A stretch of 64,000 nt of DNA from Kosmotoga olearia TBF 19.5.1 (GCF_000023325.1 NC_012785.1:1364001-1428000), one strand, 5' to 3'; numbered from the stretch's first letter, positions 50,380 to 60,280 are shown. The notes: generated by a model from the sequence alone, not told the origin. Translations and numbers: made by a program.

Positions 50380-52373
50380 GTGTGCCCGGCATGACATACA
50401 ACTATAGGGTGAAAGTCCCGAATGTGGGGAGTGAAATAAGCATTAGCTGAGGGCAAGGGTGTCACTGGTAACGGTGAATCTGAAGGAAGCCTAAGGCAAA
50501 ATCCGGAACTGAACGAAAGTGAACCAGTGTTGGCCGGTAGAGAGGGTAACCTTGCCTTACATGGGGAAGCCCAAGCTCCAACTCTACAGGTTGGGATGGC
50601 AGGATTCGGATGAAAGCTGTATGTCTTACCCGGGGAAGTCCTCACTCGTCCCAGAAATGGGTAAGCCGGAACAAGGGGAAACCCAAGGACCGGTAAAGCG
50701 GAGGAGGATGGCAGACGAACCCGTAGTAGTGTAGAACCTCTCTGAAAGGAGAAGGGACCATCGCCTTGAGCGATGGGGGTAACAGGAACCGAAAGGGCCT
50801 GTTACTTGCGAAGGGGGGAAGGGTTGAGAAAATGGCACAAAGGGAAGTGAGTATAACAGGAGCCCGTAACGGAGGCTGAAATGCTAACGACGGTTGAAAA
50901 TAACCGGGGCAGGTAAGTAACCATTGCAAAGATAGGAAGATTCCCGGGAGGGTAAAGAATCCAATCTTTGGATGGAAGAAGAAACCGATTCTGTTATATG
51001 CGACTTATCTGGAAGGCCATACAGGAGGTAACATGAGGAAGTACTACAGTCTTATTGACAAAGTTTATCTGGAATCGAACCTGGCCAAAGCATATCACAA
51101 GGTGCGAAGAAACAACGGAGCACCCGGGATAGATGGAGTAACGGTTCAGGAGTATGGAGAAAACCTTCTGGAAAGGATCAAGAAACTCAGCGAAAAGTTG
51201 CGTAAAGGAGAATACCGGCCTTCACCGGTAAAAAGGGTGGAAATCCCGAAAGGAAATGGGAAGACACGTATGCTCGGGATACCAACGGTAGAGGATCGGA
51301 TAGTACAACAATCGCTGAAAGAAATAATGGAACCAATCTTTGAGGAAGGATTTCATCCTTCAAGTTATGGATACAGGAAAGGAAGGAATCCACACCAAGC
51401 AGTAGAAAAAGCCTATGCTTTCGCGTGCAAATACAAAATGAAATACGTGGTCCAGTTAGACCTTAGCCAATGCTTTGACACCTTAGACCACGAAAAGATA
51501 ATAGACGCAGTAGCGGAAAGAATAAGCGATGGCAAAATATTGAGATTAATAAGAAGTTTCCTCAAAAGTGGAGTCATAACGGACCAATACCAACCCAGTG
51601 AGATGGGAAGTCCACAGGGCGGAGTAATAAGCCCCTTGTTAGCCAACATCTATCTGAACAAATTTGACCAGAAAATGATGGCCAGAGGAATAAGGATAGT
51701 GAGATATGCAGACGACATACTAATCTTCGCAAAGAGCTACAAAAGCGCGGAAAAATACCTAAAAATAGCTATCCGGATACTGGAAAAAGAGCTGAAATTG
51801 AAGGTCAACAAAGAAAAGACGAGAATAACCACGATAGATGATGGAATCGAATTCCTTGGATTTACCATACAAAAAGGCAAAATACGAATCCAGGAAAAGA
51901 AAATAAAAAGGTTCAAAGCGAAAGTAAAAACACTCACCCGGAGAAACCAATGTACACCGATTGGAGAGATAATAAAACGGCTAAACCAATTGCTGAGAGG
52001 CTTCAGCAATTACTACAAAATAATCGATTGGGTGGGAGTATTCAAAGGCCTCATGGGTTGGATAAGAAGGAGATTGAGAGCCATAATCCTGCGACAATGG
52101 AAGACGACAAAGAAACTATGCAGGGTGATGAGACAAAAAGGATACAGAGGCGAAATATCTGGAATAAGGATGAACAAATGGAGAAGCTCTCAATCCCGGT
52201 TGGTCAGTAGGCTACTGCCGAACAAGTATTTCCAGAAGATAGGGCTGTATGATATGAAGCTTTCGCATGTACCACTGTCGGAGAATCCGATACTCAATCC
52301 ATGAGCCGTGTACGTTGGCCCGTACGCACGGTTCTGTGAGAGGACGGGGGGCAATGCCCCTCTCCTACTCGAT
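50380..52373 (+). mobile_element. group II intron with maturase, copy C (1,994 bp)
   Basis: Same length as copy A and without visible differences, offset 21,423 bases. The 3' flank CACTCCTTCGGAGTG with the following GGGGAATAATAGACGC equals the sequence at 32075 after GTAAG, which gives a near-empty site and fixes the boundary. It lies 422 bases past jetC, so two introns bracket the Wadjet operon. Confidence 0.93.
51033..52304 (+). CDS. ltrA: group II intron reverse transcriptase/maturase, copy C
   Basis: 423 aa, the same protein as in copy A, with YADDILIF, the SPQGGVISPLLANIYL segment and domain X intact and no endonuclease domain. Identity of the two copies implies a very recent transposition or gene conversion. 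Either copy could supply maturase to the maturase-less intron. Confidence 0.95.
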   Translation: MRKYYSLIDKVYLESNLAKAYHKVRRNNGAPGIDGVTVQEYGENLLERIKKLSEKLRKGEYRPSPVKRVEIPKGNGKTRMLGIPTVEDRIVQQSLKEIMEPIFEEGFHPSSYGYRKGRNPHQAVEKAYAFACKYKMKYVVQLDLSQCFDTLDHEKIIDAVAERISDGKILRLIRSFLKSGVITDQYQPSEMGSPQGGVISPLLANIYLNKFDQKMMARGIRIVRYADDILIFAKSYKSAEKYLKIAIRILEKELKLKVNKEKTRITTIDDGIEFLGFTIQKGKIRIQEKKIKRFKAKVKTLTRRNQCTPIGEIIKRLNQLLRGFSNYYKIIDWVGVFKGLMGWIRRRLRAIILRQWKTTKKLCRVMRQKGYRGEISGIRMNKWRSSQSRLVSRLLPNKYFQKIGLYDMKLSHVPLSENPILNP

Positions 52374-52553
52374 CACTCCTTCGGAGTGGGGGAATAATAG
52401 ACGCTTGCGATAAAAAAACACGAGAGTCCGAGAGGGCGAGAATCCGAAAAATTAAGAACGATAGTTCCTGAATCGACAAAATCAGAAGAAAATACTTGTA
52501 ATACAAAGGGCAGAACATGTTCTGCCCCTACGATAAAAAACAGTATCATTGCC
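52374..52553. repeat. hairpin, purine tract and GGGCAGAACATG palindrome
   Basis: CACTCCTTCGGAGTG, a GACGCTTGCGATAAAAAAACA block and GAGAGTCC units, then GGGCAGAACATGTTCTGCCC with CCTACGATAAAAAACAG as at 25846. It lies at the 3' end of the flavodiiron gene and might end its transcript. Confidence 0.75.
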
Positions 52554-53744
52554 TTAGGCAATTGCTTTTGCCATATTTTTGCCGAGTAATTTACATTGTT
52601 CAAGTTCTTCCTTTTTTGGAGCGTGTTTAGCTTCTATTACAGGTTCTACGAGTTCCCACTTCATTTTTTGTGCGAAATCGTGTAGTTCTTTCAGAGCTCC
52701 ACCGCTCCAGCTGTAAGAACCGAAGACACCTATGTGCCTGTTTTTCAGCATTCTATTTTCTAAAGCGGTCAGGAGGTTTTTCATTGGTGGGAATAGTTCC
52801 ATGTTATAGGTACAGCTACCAAGGATAACCCCTTTGAACCGCCATATATCTCTTATTATGAAAGATAAGTGAGTGACGGATATGTTGTGTATTCTTATTT
52901 TTTCTACACCTTCTTCAACAAGACCCTGCGCAACCGCTTCCATCATCTTCTGGGTATTGCCGTACATCGAGCCGTAAACAAGAACTACCCCTTTTTCAGC
53001 TTCATAACGGCTCCATTTATCGTAAAGCTCAATAATCTGTTTTGGATTGTCCCTCCATACAGGGCCGTGTGTGGCGGCGATGATTTTGATATCCACGTTC
53101 TCTAACTTTTTGAACGCTCGTTGAACCATGGGGCTGTATCTTCCAACGATGTTGGAAAAATATCTGAGAACCTCGTCCTCGTAGAATTCTATATCGACTA
53201 CATCATCAAAAATACCGCCGTTCAGAGCACCGAAACCACCAAAAGCGTCTCCAGAGAAGAGGATACCATCTGTTAAATCGTAAGTCATCATTGTTTCAGG
53301 CCAATGGACCATGGGTGTGAGATAGAACTTCAATTTGTGTTTTCCGAGGTCCAATACATCACCATCGTTGATCACCATAAAATTGTCGCTGATTCCATAA
53401 AACCCTTCAAGGAAATCCCTGGTCTTCTTGTTACCCACTATCTTGATTTCCGGGAAAGCCTCTACAAGTACTTTTATTGCTCCAGAATGATCAGGTTCCA
53501 TGTGGTTTATTATGAGATAGTCCACAGGTTTACCATCGGGTAAAAGGGCTTTAACTTTGTCAAGGAAAGTGGCAAAGAAACTGCCTTTTACAGTATCAAT
53601 GAGTGCTACCTTTTCATCTAATATCATGTAAGCATTGTATGATACCCCCATAGGAAGCGGCCATAAAGATTCAAAGAGATGTGTCTCAAAATCATTAACC
53701 CCTATCCAGAAAACATCTTTTGTTACCGGTATACCCTGATCCAT
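52554..53744 (-). CDS. FprA-type flavodiiron protein
   Basis: 396 aa. The N-terminal metallo-beta-lactamase-like diiron domain shows NHMEPDHSG (the HxExDH ligand set), GDAFGGFGAL and ATHGPVWR. The C-terminal flavodoxin domain starts VLVYGSMYGNTQKMM. These enzymes reduce oxygen to water (or nitric oxide) in anaerobes, in the cytoplasm, with electrons usually from rubredoxin or F420-like carriers. The ATG at 53744 has GAGGTG upstream, a better start than the in-frame codon at 53780. Confidence 0.93.
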   Translation of the reverse strand: MDQGIPVTKDVFWIGVNDFETHLFESLWPLPMGVSYNAYMILDEKVALIDTVKGSFFATFLDKVKALLPDGKPVDYLIINHMEPDHSGAIKVLVEAFPEIKIVGNKKTRDFLEGFYGISDNFMVINDGDVLDLGKHKLKFYLTPMVHWPETMMTYDLTDGILFSGDAFGGFGALNGGIFDDVVDIEFYEDEVLRYFSNIVGRYSPMVQRAFKKLENVDIKIIAATHGPVWRDNPKQIIELYDKWSRYEAEKGVVLVYGSMYGNTQKMMEAVAQGLVEEGVEKIRIHNISVTHLSFIIRDIWRFKGVILGSCTYNMELFPPMKNLLTALENRMLKNRHIGVFGSYSWSGGALKELHDFAQKMKWELVEPVIEAKHAPKKEELEQCKLLGKNMAKAIA

Positions 53745-53846
53745 ACTTTTACACCTCGCCTTTTCATTTATAAGAACCAAAACTTATGTTGTGGGTACCT
53801 TTCAGAAATCCGAATCCCGAACTAACATTTTCTATGAATGCAATTC

Positions 53847-54110
53847 CTAGGTTTCCTCTTCAAAATCAAAATATTCTTTAAGAAGCTCCTTCGCTTCTTC
53901 AATACACTTATCCTCAATATACACAGATTTTGCTCTTCTTGAACCGGAAATATAACCCTTTTCTGTCAAATCATTCAGAACATCAAAATTATACCCTTTC
54001 CAGGCTCTAAGTGGAGACGGTCCCCGGGAAGTTAATTCCCGCCACGAGGTTAAGTACAGAAGCATTATCGTCAGTTTCTCGATAATCTCTTCCCTTTCCA
54101 ATTTGCACAC
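53847..54110 (-). CDS. DUF6429-like small protein
   Basis: About 87 aa (84 if the TTG at 54101, better spaced from AAAGGAGG, is the start). The segments MLLYLTSWRE, RAWKGYNFDVLNDLTEKGYI and RRAKSVYIED resemble DUF6429 proteins, which look like small winged-helix domains of unknown function. It stands alone between the flavodiiron gene and a repeat region. Confidence 0.7.
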   Translation of the reverse strand: MCKLEREEIIEKLTIMLLYLTSWRELTSRGPSPLRAWKGYNFDVLNDLTEKGYISGSRRAKSVYIEDKCIEEAKELLKEYFDFEEET

Positions 54111-54778
54111 CTCCTTTATGTGCTCACATCAATTATAAAACAAAGTTGCGATTGGCTAACGTCGAAGCCGCTACGCGGTGGATAAGCCCGGCTGCGCCGG
54201 GGGTGAGCCTAGCTGCGCTGTGAAGCTGAGCTGCGCTCAGGAGGCTCACGACGTTGACGCTCACGAGGTTGAGGCTTGCGGACGCTGATGAAAAGCTGAG
54301 AATCCGAGATCCGAGAATCCGAGAGTCCGAGAGTCCGAGAAAAAACATGACGCTTGCGACAAAAAAACACGAGAATCCGAGAGGGCGAGAAAAAACAAGA
54401 CGCTTGCGAGGCTATGCGCTGCTTCGTAGCGGCTATGCTGAGCTAAAGCTCAGGCTATGCGTGACTTCGTCACGGCTATGCGCAACTTCGTTGCGGCTAA
54501 GTATCTTTTAGAGAGCAATGACGAGATCCTGAATCGAGTTCAGGATGACAATCAAAATAAAGAGCACAGCATGCTGTGCCCTGTTTTTTATGTCAGCGAC
54601 GCAGTCGCTTGATAAAAACACAAGAATCGGAGAAGCGAGAAGGTGAAAAACAGGACGCTTGTAAGACAGAGACTTGCGATGTCGAAGTGCTGGCTTACCC
54701 TATACCCTCTTTTTTCAAAAAGGTGTTAGAGGTTTCATATTTTTTGCAGTGTGATATGATATAACTTTAATATAGTGT
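54111..54778 (+). repeat. composite repeat without 21-bp arrays
   Basis: GTAAGC-type hairpins (CCCGGCTGCGCCGGGGG), CTGAGCTGCGCTCAGG, GACGCTCACGAGG blocks and six GAGAATCC-type units come first. Related palindromes follow (GCTGCTTCGTAGC, GTGACTTCGTCAC, GCAACTTCGTTGC) joined by GGCTA, an array-like set near 54413-54510. The palindromes ATCCTGAATCGAGTTCAGGAT and GGGCACAGCATGCTGTGCCC type end it. A promoter-like TATAAC lies near 54758. Confidence 0.75.
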
Positions 54779-57103
54779 ATGAAACTTAATAAGAGGGGGA
54801 TTATTTTGAGCCGGAGAATTGTTCTTTTTCTTTTGATTTTTCTCCTGGGGGTAACGGTCATTGGAAGAACCATAAAGGTGGGTATATATGAAAATAAGCC
54901 TCTTGTTTTTGTTGAAAATGGCGTTGCTAAAGGGGTATATATTGATATCCTTCAGGAGATTGCCCGTAAAGAAAACTGGGAGCTTAGTTTTGTTCGAGGA
55001 AACTGGATAGAGTGTCTGGATAAGCTAAGAAACGGCGATATAGATATACTTGTCGCAATAGCCCATACTCCCGAAAGGGAAGCGATCTATGATTTTAATA
55101 AAGAGGCCGTGTTTACTAATTGGGGACAGATATACTGTAGAAAGGGTTTTTCTCCAGAATCTGTTATTGATCTTGAAGGTAAGATGATCGCAGGGGTTAG
55201 TGGAGACATTTATTACCAGCATTTCTACGAGCTTCTTAAAAATTTCAACATTTCTGCTGATTTGGTGACTGTTGAGGAATATCATGAAGTCCTCTCGCTA
55301 CTTGACCTTGGAGAAGTTGATGCTGGGGTTATTTCCAGGCTTTATGCTCAATTGAACGCTTCAAATTACAGGGTTAAAGAGACGGGCATTATTTTTTCAC
55401 CTGTGGTGCTCAAGTTTGCTTTTACAAAGCATAAGCATAGAGACTTAATAATAACTATAGACAAATATCTGAAGGAGTTCAAAGAAGACCCTGAATCAGT
55501 TTACTATGAATCTTTAGACAGGTGGTTGAACATAGATGTTGTCGAAAGCACTTTTGTTATTCCACAGTGGTTAGTTGTTGCTCTTATTGTTTCTTCTATA
55601 TTTATCACAATTTTTGCTGGAACTGCTTTTTTGCTCCAGAAGCGCGTGGATTTGAAAACGCGTGAATTGAGAGAGAGAAACATGGAATTGGAAGAGTTAT
55701 CTAAGAAATTGAAGAAGAGTGAGGAAAAATTCAGACAATTAATTCAATCAATGGACGATGTTGTTTTTGTTCTTGATGTTAACAAGAGGTTTGTTGAATT
55801 CTACGGCGAATGGTTCGAGAAATATGGGTTGGACCCCGAAAAACTTGTAGGGAAAAAACCGTCAGCTGTGCTGGACAAGATCAATGGCGAGAGTATAGAA
55901 AAGGCCGCAGAGGTAGCTTTAGAGAGTGGAAGTGCAACGGTAGAATGGATCGTAAAACGTGACGATGACAATAAAGACAACAAAAAAGATGAAGGTTCCA
56001 AAATTTATTTGGGTGTTTCTCTTTCAGCTCTTCGTAATGGCAATGGTAAAGTGGTTGGAATAGTCGGTGTAGCGCGGGATATAACGGAGAAGGTGAAGAA
56101 CAACGAGAAAATGCGGTACCTTAGTTTTCACGATGTTCTTACGGGTTTATACAATCGTGCCTTCTTTGAAGAGGAGTTGAAGAGACTTGATTCCCACAGG
56201 CAGTTGCCCATAAGCCTGATTATGATAGATATAAATTGTCTCAAGTTGACCAACGATATTTTTGGCCATCTTGAAGGAGATAGGGTAATAAAGGAAGTTG
56301 CCCAAGCTTTGAGAAGTTCGTGTAGAAAGGAAGACATAATTGCTCGTTGGGGAGGGGATGAGTTTGTTATCCTCTTACCAAAGACCCCCTTTGAAGAGGT
56401 GAAAGAGGTGGGCGAAAGAATAAGGCGAACGTGTAGGATTAAGATTGTCGATGATATTGAGTTAAATGTATCTCAGGGCATCGCAACAAAGGAAAAGTTT
56501 TCTCAAGATATGATGGATGTCTTGAGAGAAGCAGAGATGAGGATGTATGAGGAAAAGGTTGCTCTTGATGTTCAGATAAAGAAAGCATTGTTGAGATACT
56601 TTAGAGAAAAGATAGCCCAAGGGCAAGGGGCAGTTAGCAGTGTTGAATGCCTGGAGAAGATGAAAGAGATCGCAGAAAGGTTCGGTTACGCCGTTGGACT
56701 GGATAATGCAGAGATGAATAAATTACTTCTTCTGGTAGAGTACCATGATATAGGGATTGTTGCGCTGAAGAATCATTCTGAAAAAGGGTTGAATTACGAA
56801 AAGCATCCGGAGGTAGGGTACAAGATCGCTTTGAACTTCCCTGAGATTGCTCCGATAGCTGAGTACATACTTTATCATCATGAACGCTGGGATGGACAGG
56901 GTTATCCTAAGAAATTGCGTGGTAATGAAATCCCATTGCTTTCGAGGTTAGTATCTATACTCGACTTTTATGCGAAGGAAAAATGCAAAGATGGTGAACC
57001 CAAACAATCCGATGAGCGGATTATTTTAGAATTGGGAAAACGCGCAGGTTCCGAATTTGATCCTGATTTGGTGAAACTCTTCACGAAGTTACTTCTTTTG
57101 TAG
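54779..57103 (+). CDS. periplasmic-binding/PAS/GGDEF/HD-GYP sensor protein
   Basis: 774 aa. Domain order: signal segment (about 12-28), solute-binding SBP_bac_3-like domain (about 30-255, KVGIYENKPLVF, DIDILVAIAHTPER), one membrane helix (about 262-284), coiled linker, PAS (about 310-435), GGDEF with intact RWGGDEFVILL (about 520), and a C-terminal HD-GYP domain (YHDIGIVAL, HHERWDGQGYP). It can in principle make and break cyclic di-GMP in response to a periplasmic ligand. The HD motif reads HDIGI where HDIGK is usual. A TTG at 54806 preceded by GAGGGGG is a likely real start, giving 765 aa. Confidence 0.9.
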   Translation: MKLNKRGIILSRRIVLFLLIFLLGVTVIGRTIKVGIYENKPLVFVENGVAKGVYIDILQEIARKENWELSFVRGNWIECLDKLRNGDIDILVAIAHTPEREAIYDFNKEAVFTNWGQIYCRKGFSPESVIDLEGKMIAGVSGDIYYQHFYELLKNFNISADLVTVEEYHEVLSLLDLGEVDAGVISRLYAQLNASNYRVKETGIIFSPVVLKFAFTKHKHRDLIITIDKYLKEFKEDPESVYYESLDRWLNIDVVESTFVIPQWLVVALIVSSIFITIFAGTAFLLQKRVDLKTRELRERNMELEELSKKLKKSEEKFRQLIQSMDDVVFVLDVNKRFVEFYGEWFEKYGLDPEKLVGKKPSAVLDKINGESIEKAAEVALESGSATVEWIVKRDDDNKDNKKDEGSKIYLGVSLSALRNGNGKVVGIVGVARDITEKVKNNEKMRYLSFHDVLTGLYNRAFFEEELKRLDSHRQLPISLIMIDINCLKLTNDIFGHLEGDRVIKEVAQALRSSCRKEDIIARWGGDEFVILLPKTPFEEVKEVGERIRRTCRIKIVDDIELNVSQGIATKEKFSQDMMDVLREAEMRMYEEKVALDVQIKKALLRYFREKIAQGQGAVSSVECLEKMKEIAERFGYAVGLDNAEMNKLLLLVEYHDIGIVALKNHSEKGLNYEKHPEVGYKIALNFPEIAPIAEYILYHHERWDGQGYPKKLRGNEIPLLSRLVSILDFYAKEKCKDGEPKQSDERIILELGKRAGSEFDPDLVKLFTKLLLL

Positions 57104-57130
57104 TGGAATTCGAAAAAAAGGAGTGATATT

Positions 57131-58057
57131 GTGTCAGCTGAAGTAGTATTGGGAGTTAAAAACCTACGCAAGTATTATGGACAAGTGAAAGCAGTTAACG
57201 GGATTTCGTTCGAAGTAAAAAGAGGAGAATGTCTTGCCATCCTTGGTCCTAATGGCGCGGGGAAAACAACCACAGTTGAAATCCTCGAGGGGTTGAGAAA
57301 ACCTGACGCTGGTGAGATATATTATTTTGGAAAGGTTGTTAAAAGAATAGATGATTCGATTAAGGAAAGAATAGGCGTTCAGCTGCAAAGTTCTGCTTTT
57401 CTGGAGCATTTAACGGTTAAGGAAACGCTGGATTTTTTTGGCGGCCTCTACAGCAAAAGGCTTCCTTCGAAAGAATTGATAAGACTGCTTTCTCTTGAGG
57501 AGAAGGTGAATGCCCGTGTTAAAGGTCTTTCTGGCGGTCAGCTTCAGCGTCTGGCTGTTGCTGTTGCGTTGATCAATGATCCTGAAATTGTCTATTTAGA
57601 TGAGCCTACTACCGGCATGGATCCACAGGCTAGAAGAATGCTCTGGAGCACGGTTGAGGATTTGAAGAAACGCGGAAAAACAGTGATATTAACCACGCAC
57701 TACATGGAAGAAGCGGAGTATCTTGCTGACAGGGTGTTGATTATAGACCACGGGAAAGTCATAGCGGAAGGTACCGTAGAGGAACTTATTCGTTCGATAG
57801 GTGAGCAGAGTATCATAGAGTTCAGTCTTGCTGGTATAGAAACGATATCTATTGAAAACCTGAAGAAATTGCTTCCAGATATTGAAGCCCTCGAAGAAGG
57901 GCGGTGCATGATTACTACCAATAAAGTCGAGGAAAGCCTTTCTCAATTGTTTGAGAAAACAAAGAACACTGGAATTATTATTGACGATGTTATTATAAGA
58001 AGACCAAATCTTGAGGATGTTTTCCTGAAACTTACAGGTCGTTCTTTGAGGGATTGA
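57131..58057 (+). CDS. ABC transporter ATP-binding protein (ABC-2 type)
   Basis: 308 aa with Walker A GPNGAGKTT (about 37), signature LSGGQLQRLAVAVAL (about 133), Walker B IVYLDEPTTGMD and the switch His in TTHYMEEAEYLADR. The C-terminal extension fits drug/polymer exporter ATPases. The GTG start follows AAGGAG 28 bases after the sensor gene. It is the first gene of an exporter operon with two permeases; the substrate is unknown. Confidence 0.93.
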   Translation: MSAEVVLGVKNLRKYYGQVKAVNGISFEVKRGECLAILGPNGAGKTTTVEILEGLRKPDAGEIYYFGKVVKRIDDSIKERIGVQLQSSAFLEHLTVKETLDFFGGLYSKRLPSKELIRLLSLEEKVNARVKGLSGGQLQRLAVAVALINDPEIVYLDEPTTGMDPQARRMLWSTVEDLKKRGKTVILTTHYMEEAEYLADRVLIIDHGKVIAEGTVEELIRSIGEQSIIEFSLAGIETISIENLKKLLPDIEALEEGRCMITTNKVEESLSQLFEKTKNTGIIIDDVIIRRPNLEDVFLKLTGRSLRD

Positions 58058-58059
58058 GT

Positions 58060-59223
58060 ATGGAGAGAAGATTCTATACTCTGTTCAAAGGGCTTTTCCT
58101 CGATGAAATTCGCGAATTTCAGAGAGTTTTCTGGATGATGATTTTCCCTCTAATCCTTTATTTTATACTGGTTTCCGCCCTTGGGAACATGGGGAATGAG
58201 GGAGTGAGTTTTAAACTCGGGATTGTGAAAGAAGAGAATCTGTCCGGTTTTGGAAAGATAATCGATGAGGTTTTGAAAGGTATAACCTCCGAAGGAGGTC
58301 CTTTCATCGCCATTGAATTTGTGGACAGAGGGTCAGGATTAGAAGCGCTCAGGAAGAATAAAATAGACGCTTTGCTTGTTGTTCCCAAGGGTATTAATGC
58401 CGGGTTGGCGAGGGCTTTCATCGTTCGTGGTAAGGTGGAGCCTCCGAATTTGGAAGTTTATTACGCTGAGGGGAGACAGGCATCTGAAATTTCCGCCGAT
58501 GTTTTATCGCAAATACTAGAGCAGGTTAACCTTGAAATTGCCAGACAGCAAAAAAAAGATTATAGAACGTTTGAAGTGAAAGAGAATATTGTTTCCTCTC
58601 CTGATAAAAAGACTTTCGATTATGCGGAGTATCTCTTCCCGGGAATTGTGTTGATGATGATCCTTTCTGTTTCTTTGTTCAGCGCTCCTATCAGATTGAT
58701 GGTTTTTAGAAATTCCGGAGTGCACAAGAAGCTATACACTACTCCTATAAAGCCGCTGGAGTATTTCGCTGCTTATTTGCTAAAGTTGTTTGTTGTGATA
58801 ATACTCTCTTTTATCTCTATTTTGTTTGTGGCGCTTTTTGTTTACAGAGTGGAGATTCCTGTTTTTAGTTGTGCGTTTCTCTTTTCGTTCCTGTATTCTA
58901 TTTTGGTTTTGCTATCGATGGGTTTGATGTTCGCTTCATTTATTAAAAAGCTTTCAACGGCCAATGTTGTTGGGCAGATAGCTAATCAATTAATGATGTT
59001 CCTTGGTGGGCTTTATTTTCCTGTGTTTAATATCCCCTGGACAATGAGATGGCTGGTTTACGCGATCCCAACAACATATCTGGCTGAGTTAACAAGAAGG
59101 AGCCTTGGATATCGGATCGCTCCCATACCTGATCACTTTTTGATAATTGTGCCGGCGATATGGCTTGTAACCTCTGTGGTGATTTTCTCTTTGAATTTCA
59201 AGAAGGTGATGGGATATGAGTAA
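58060..59223 (+). CDS. ABC-2 type permease
   Basis: About 387 aa. It has an N-terminal membrane helix, a long extracytoplasmic domain (about 45-185) and five C-terminal helices, the ABC2_membrane_3 shape. The segment GGLYFPVFNIPWTMRWLVYA is typical of the permease C-terminus. ATG 58060 follows GAGG; a TTG lies 6 bases earlier and overlaps the ATPase stop. It pairs with the next permease. Confidence 0.88.
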   Translation: MERRFYTLFKGLFLDEIREFQRVFWMMIFPLILYFILVSALGNMGNEGVSFKLGIVKEENLSGFGKIIDEVLKGITSEGGPFIAIEFVDRGSGLEALRKNKIDALLVVPKGINAGLARAFIVRGKVEPPNLEVYYAEGRQASEISADVLSQILEQVNLEIARQQKKDYRTFEVKENIVSSPDKKTFDYAEYLFPGIVLMMILSVSLFSAPIRLMVFRNSGVHKKLYTTPIKPLEYFAAYLLKLFVVIILSFISILFVALFVYRVEIPVFSCAFLFSFLYSILVLLSMGLMFASFIKKLSTANVVGQIANQLMMFLGGLYFPVFNIPWTMRWLVYAIPTTYLAELTRRSLGYRIAPIPDHFLIIVPAIWLVTSVVIFSLNFKKVMGYE

Positions 59224-60280
59224 TATGAAGCAGCTTCGTTCGCTTTTTGTCGCATTTACAAAGGAATCTTTGAGAAATCGTATGGAGGTTTTTTTCAATA
59301 TTCTTTTTCCTCTTATTCTTCTTATCCTTTTTGGGACTTTTTTTGGTACTCCTGAGGTTAATCGCTTGAGAGTGGGAATTTATATAGAGCAGTCCGGAGG
59401 TTTATCTATTGATAATTTTGCGGAATTTGGGTTTGAGGCTGAGTTTTTTGATTCTCGAACAAATCTTTTGGAGTCAATGGATGCACGTAGATTGGACCTC
59501 GCTATAGAAGTTAAAAACGATGAGATTATTTTCAGCTATCTTGAGGGAAATATTTCAAAAACGAGTCAGATAAAGATGTTAGAGCATGCTATAAAGGCGG
59601 TGCTGGAGAAGAAGGTAAACGGTGTTGAAGATGTAATTTCTTTGAACAAGATACCTGTGAGTGTTGGAAGGGTAAAATCAGACCACTTAAATTATCTTAT
59701 GGCAGGAATTATCGCCATCTCTTTGCTGTCTTCTGGGATGTTTTCGGTTATAAATCTTTTTGGTCGTTATCAGGAGCAGGGGGTATTGAAAAGGATTGTG
59801 GTGGCACCGATAAATCCCTTCAACTTTGTAATAGGCAGCACGCTGACGAGATTCTTGATAAGCTTTTTATCTGTTCTGATTATAATGTTTTCTAACAATC
59901 TTATATTCCATTCGCAGTTCGATGTGTACTGGCCAGCCTTCATTGTTACGGTAATCAGTTCTACCCTCGGGATGATGGCTCTCGGTGTTTTGTTGGTGAT
60001 AATCTTCAAGTCCTCTGGAGCCGCTGAAAGTGCCGGAGTATTGATGGTTTTCATGGTCTTCCTTGCCGGGGTTTATTTCCCCGTGAGTTTCCTTCCAAAA
60101 TATTTACAGTATATTTCCGCTGTTCTTCCTATCAAATATGTCGCTGACCTCATGAGGTTTGTTGTTGGTGTGGAAAGCATGAGCATGTCGTGGTTTATCG
60201 TTACGAATCTCGTGCTCGCCGGTGCCGGAATAGTCCTTTTGTATCTAGCTGGAAAGAAGTTTTTGGGGCAGGTGCGTTGA
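59216..60280 (+). CDS. ABC-2 type permease
   Basis: 354 aa with the same topology as the preceding gene and a shorter extracytoplasmic domain. The segment GVYFPVSFLPKYLQYISAVL corresponds to the same position. The ATG overlaps the preceding gene by 8 bases. Its stop codon lies inside the left arm of the terminator hairpin. Confidence 0.88.
   Translation: MSNMKQLRSLFVAFTKESLRNRMEVFFNILFPLILLILFGTFFGTPEVNRLRVGIYIEQSGGLSIDNFAEFGFEAEFFDSRTNLLESMDARRLDLAIEVKNDEIIFSYLEGNISKTSQIKMLEHAIKAVLEKKVNGVEDVISLNKIPVSVGRVKSDHLNYLMAGIIAISLLSSGMFSVINLFGRYQEQGVLKRIVVAPINPFNFVIGSTLTRFLISFLSVLIIMFSNNLIFHSQFDVYWPAFIVTVISSTLGMMALGVLLVIIFKSSGAAESAGVLMVFMVFLAGVYFPVSFLPKYLQYISAVLPIKYVADLMRFVVGVESMSMSWFIVTNLVLAGAGIVLLYLAGKKFLGQVR

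Noticed and set aside
49964-50645. Open frames across hairpin repeats and intron 5' regions (also near 20039, 28941, 39493, 40949).
   Set aside because: They recur wherever the repeats occur, have Ser/Arg-rich repetitive translations and no ribosome binding sites.
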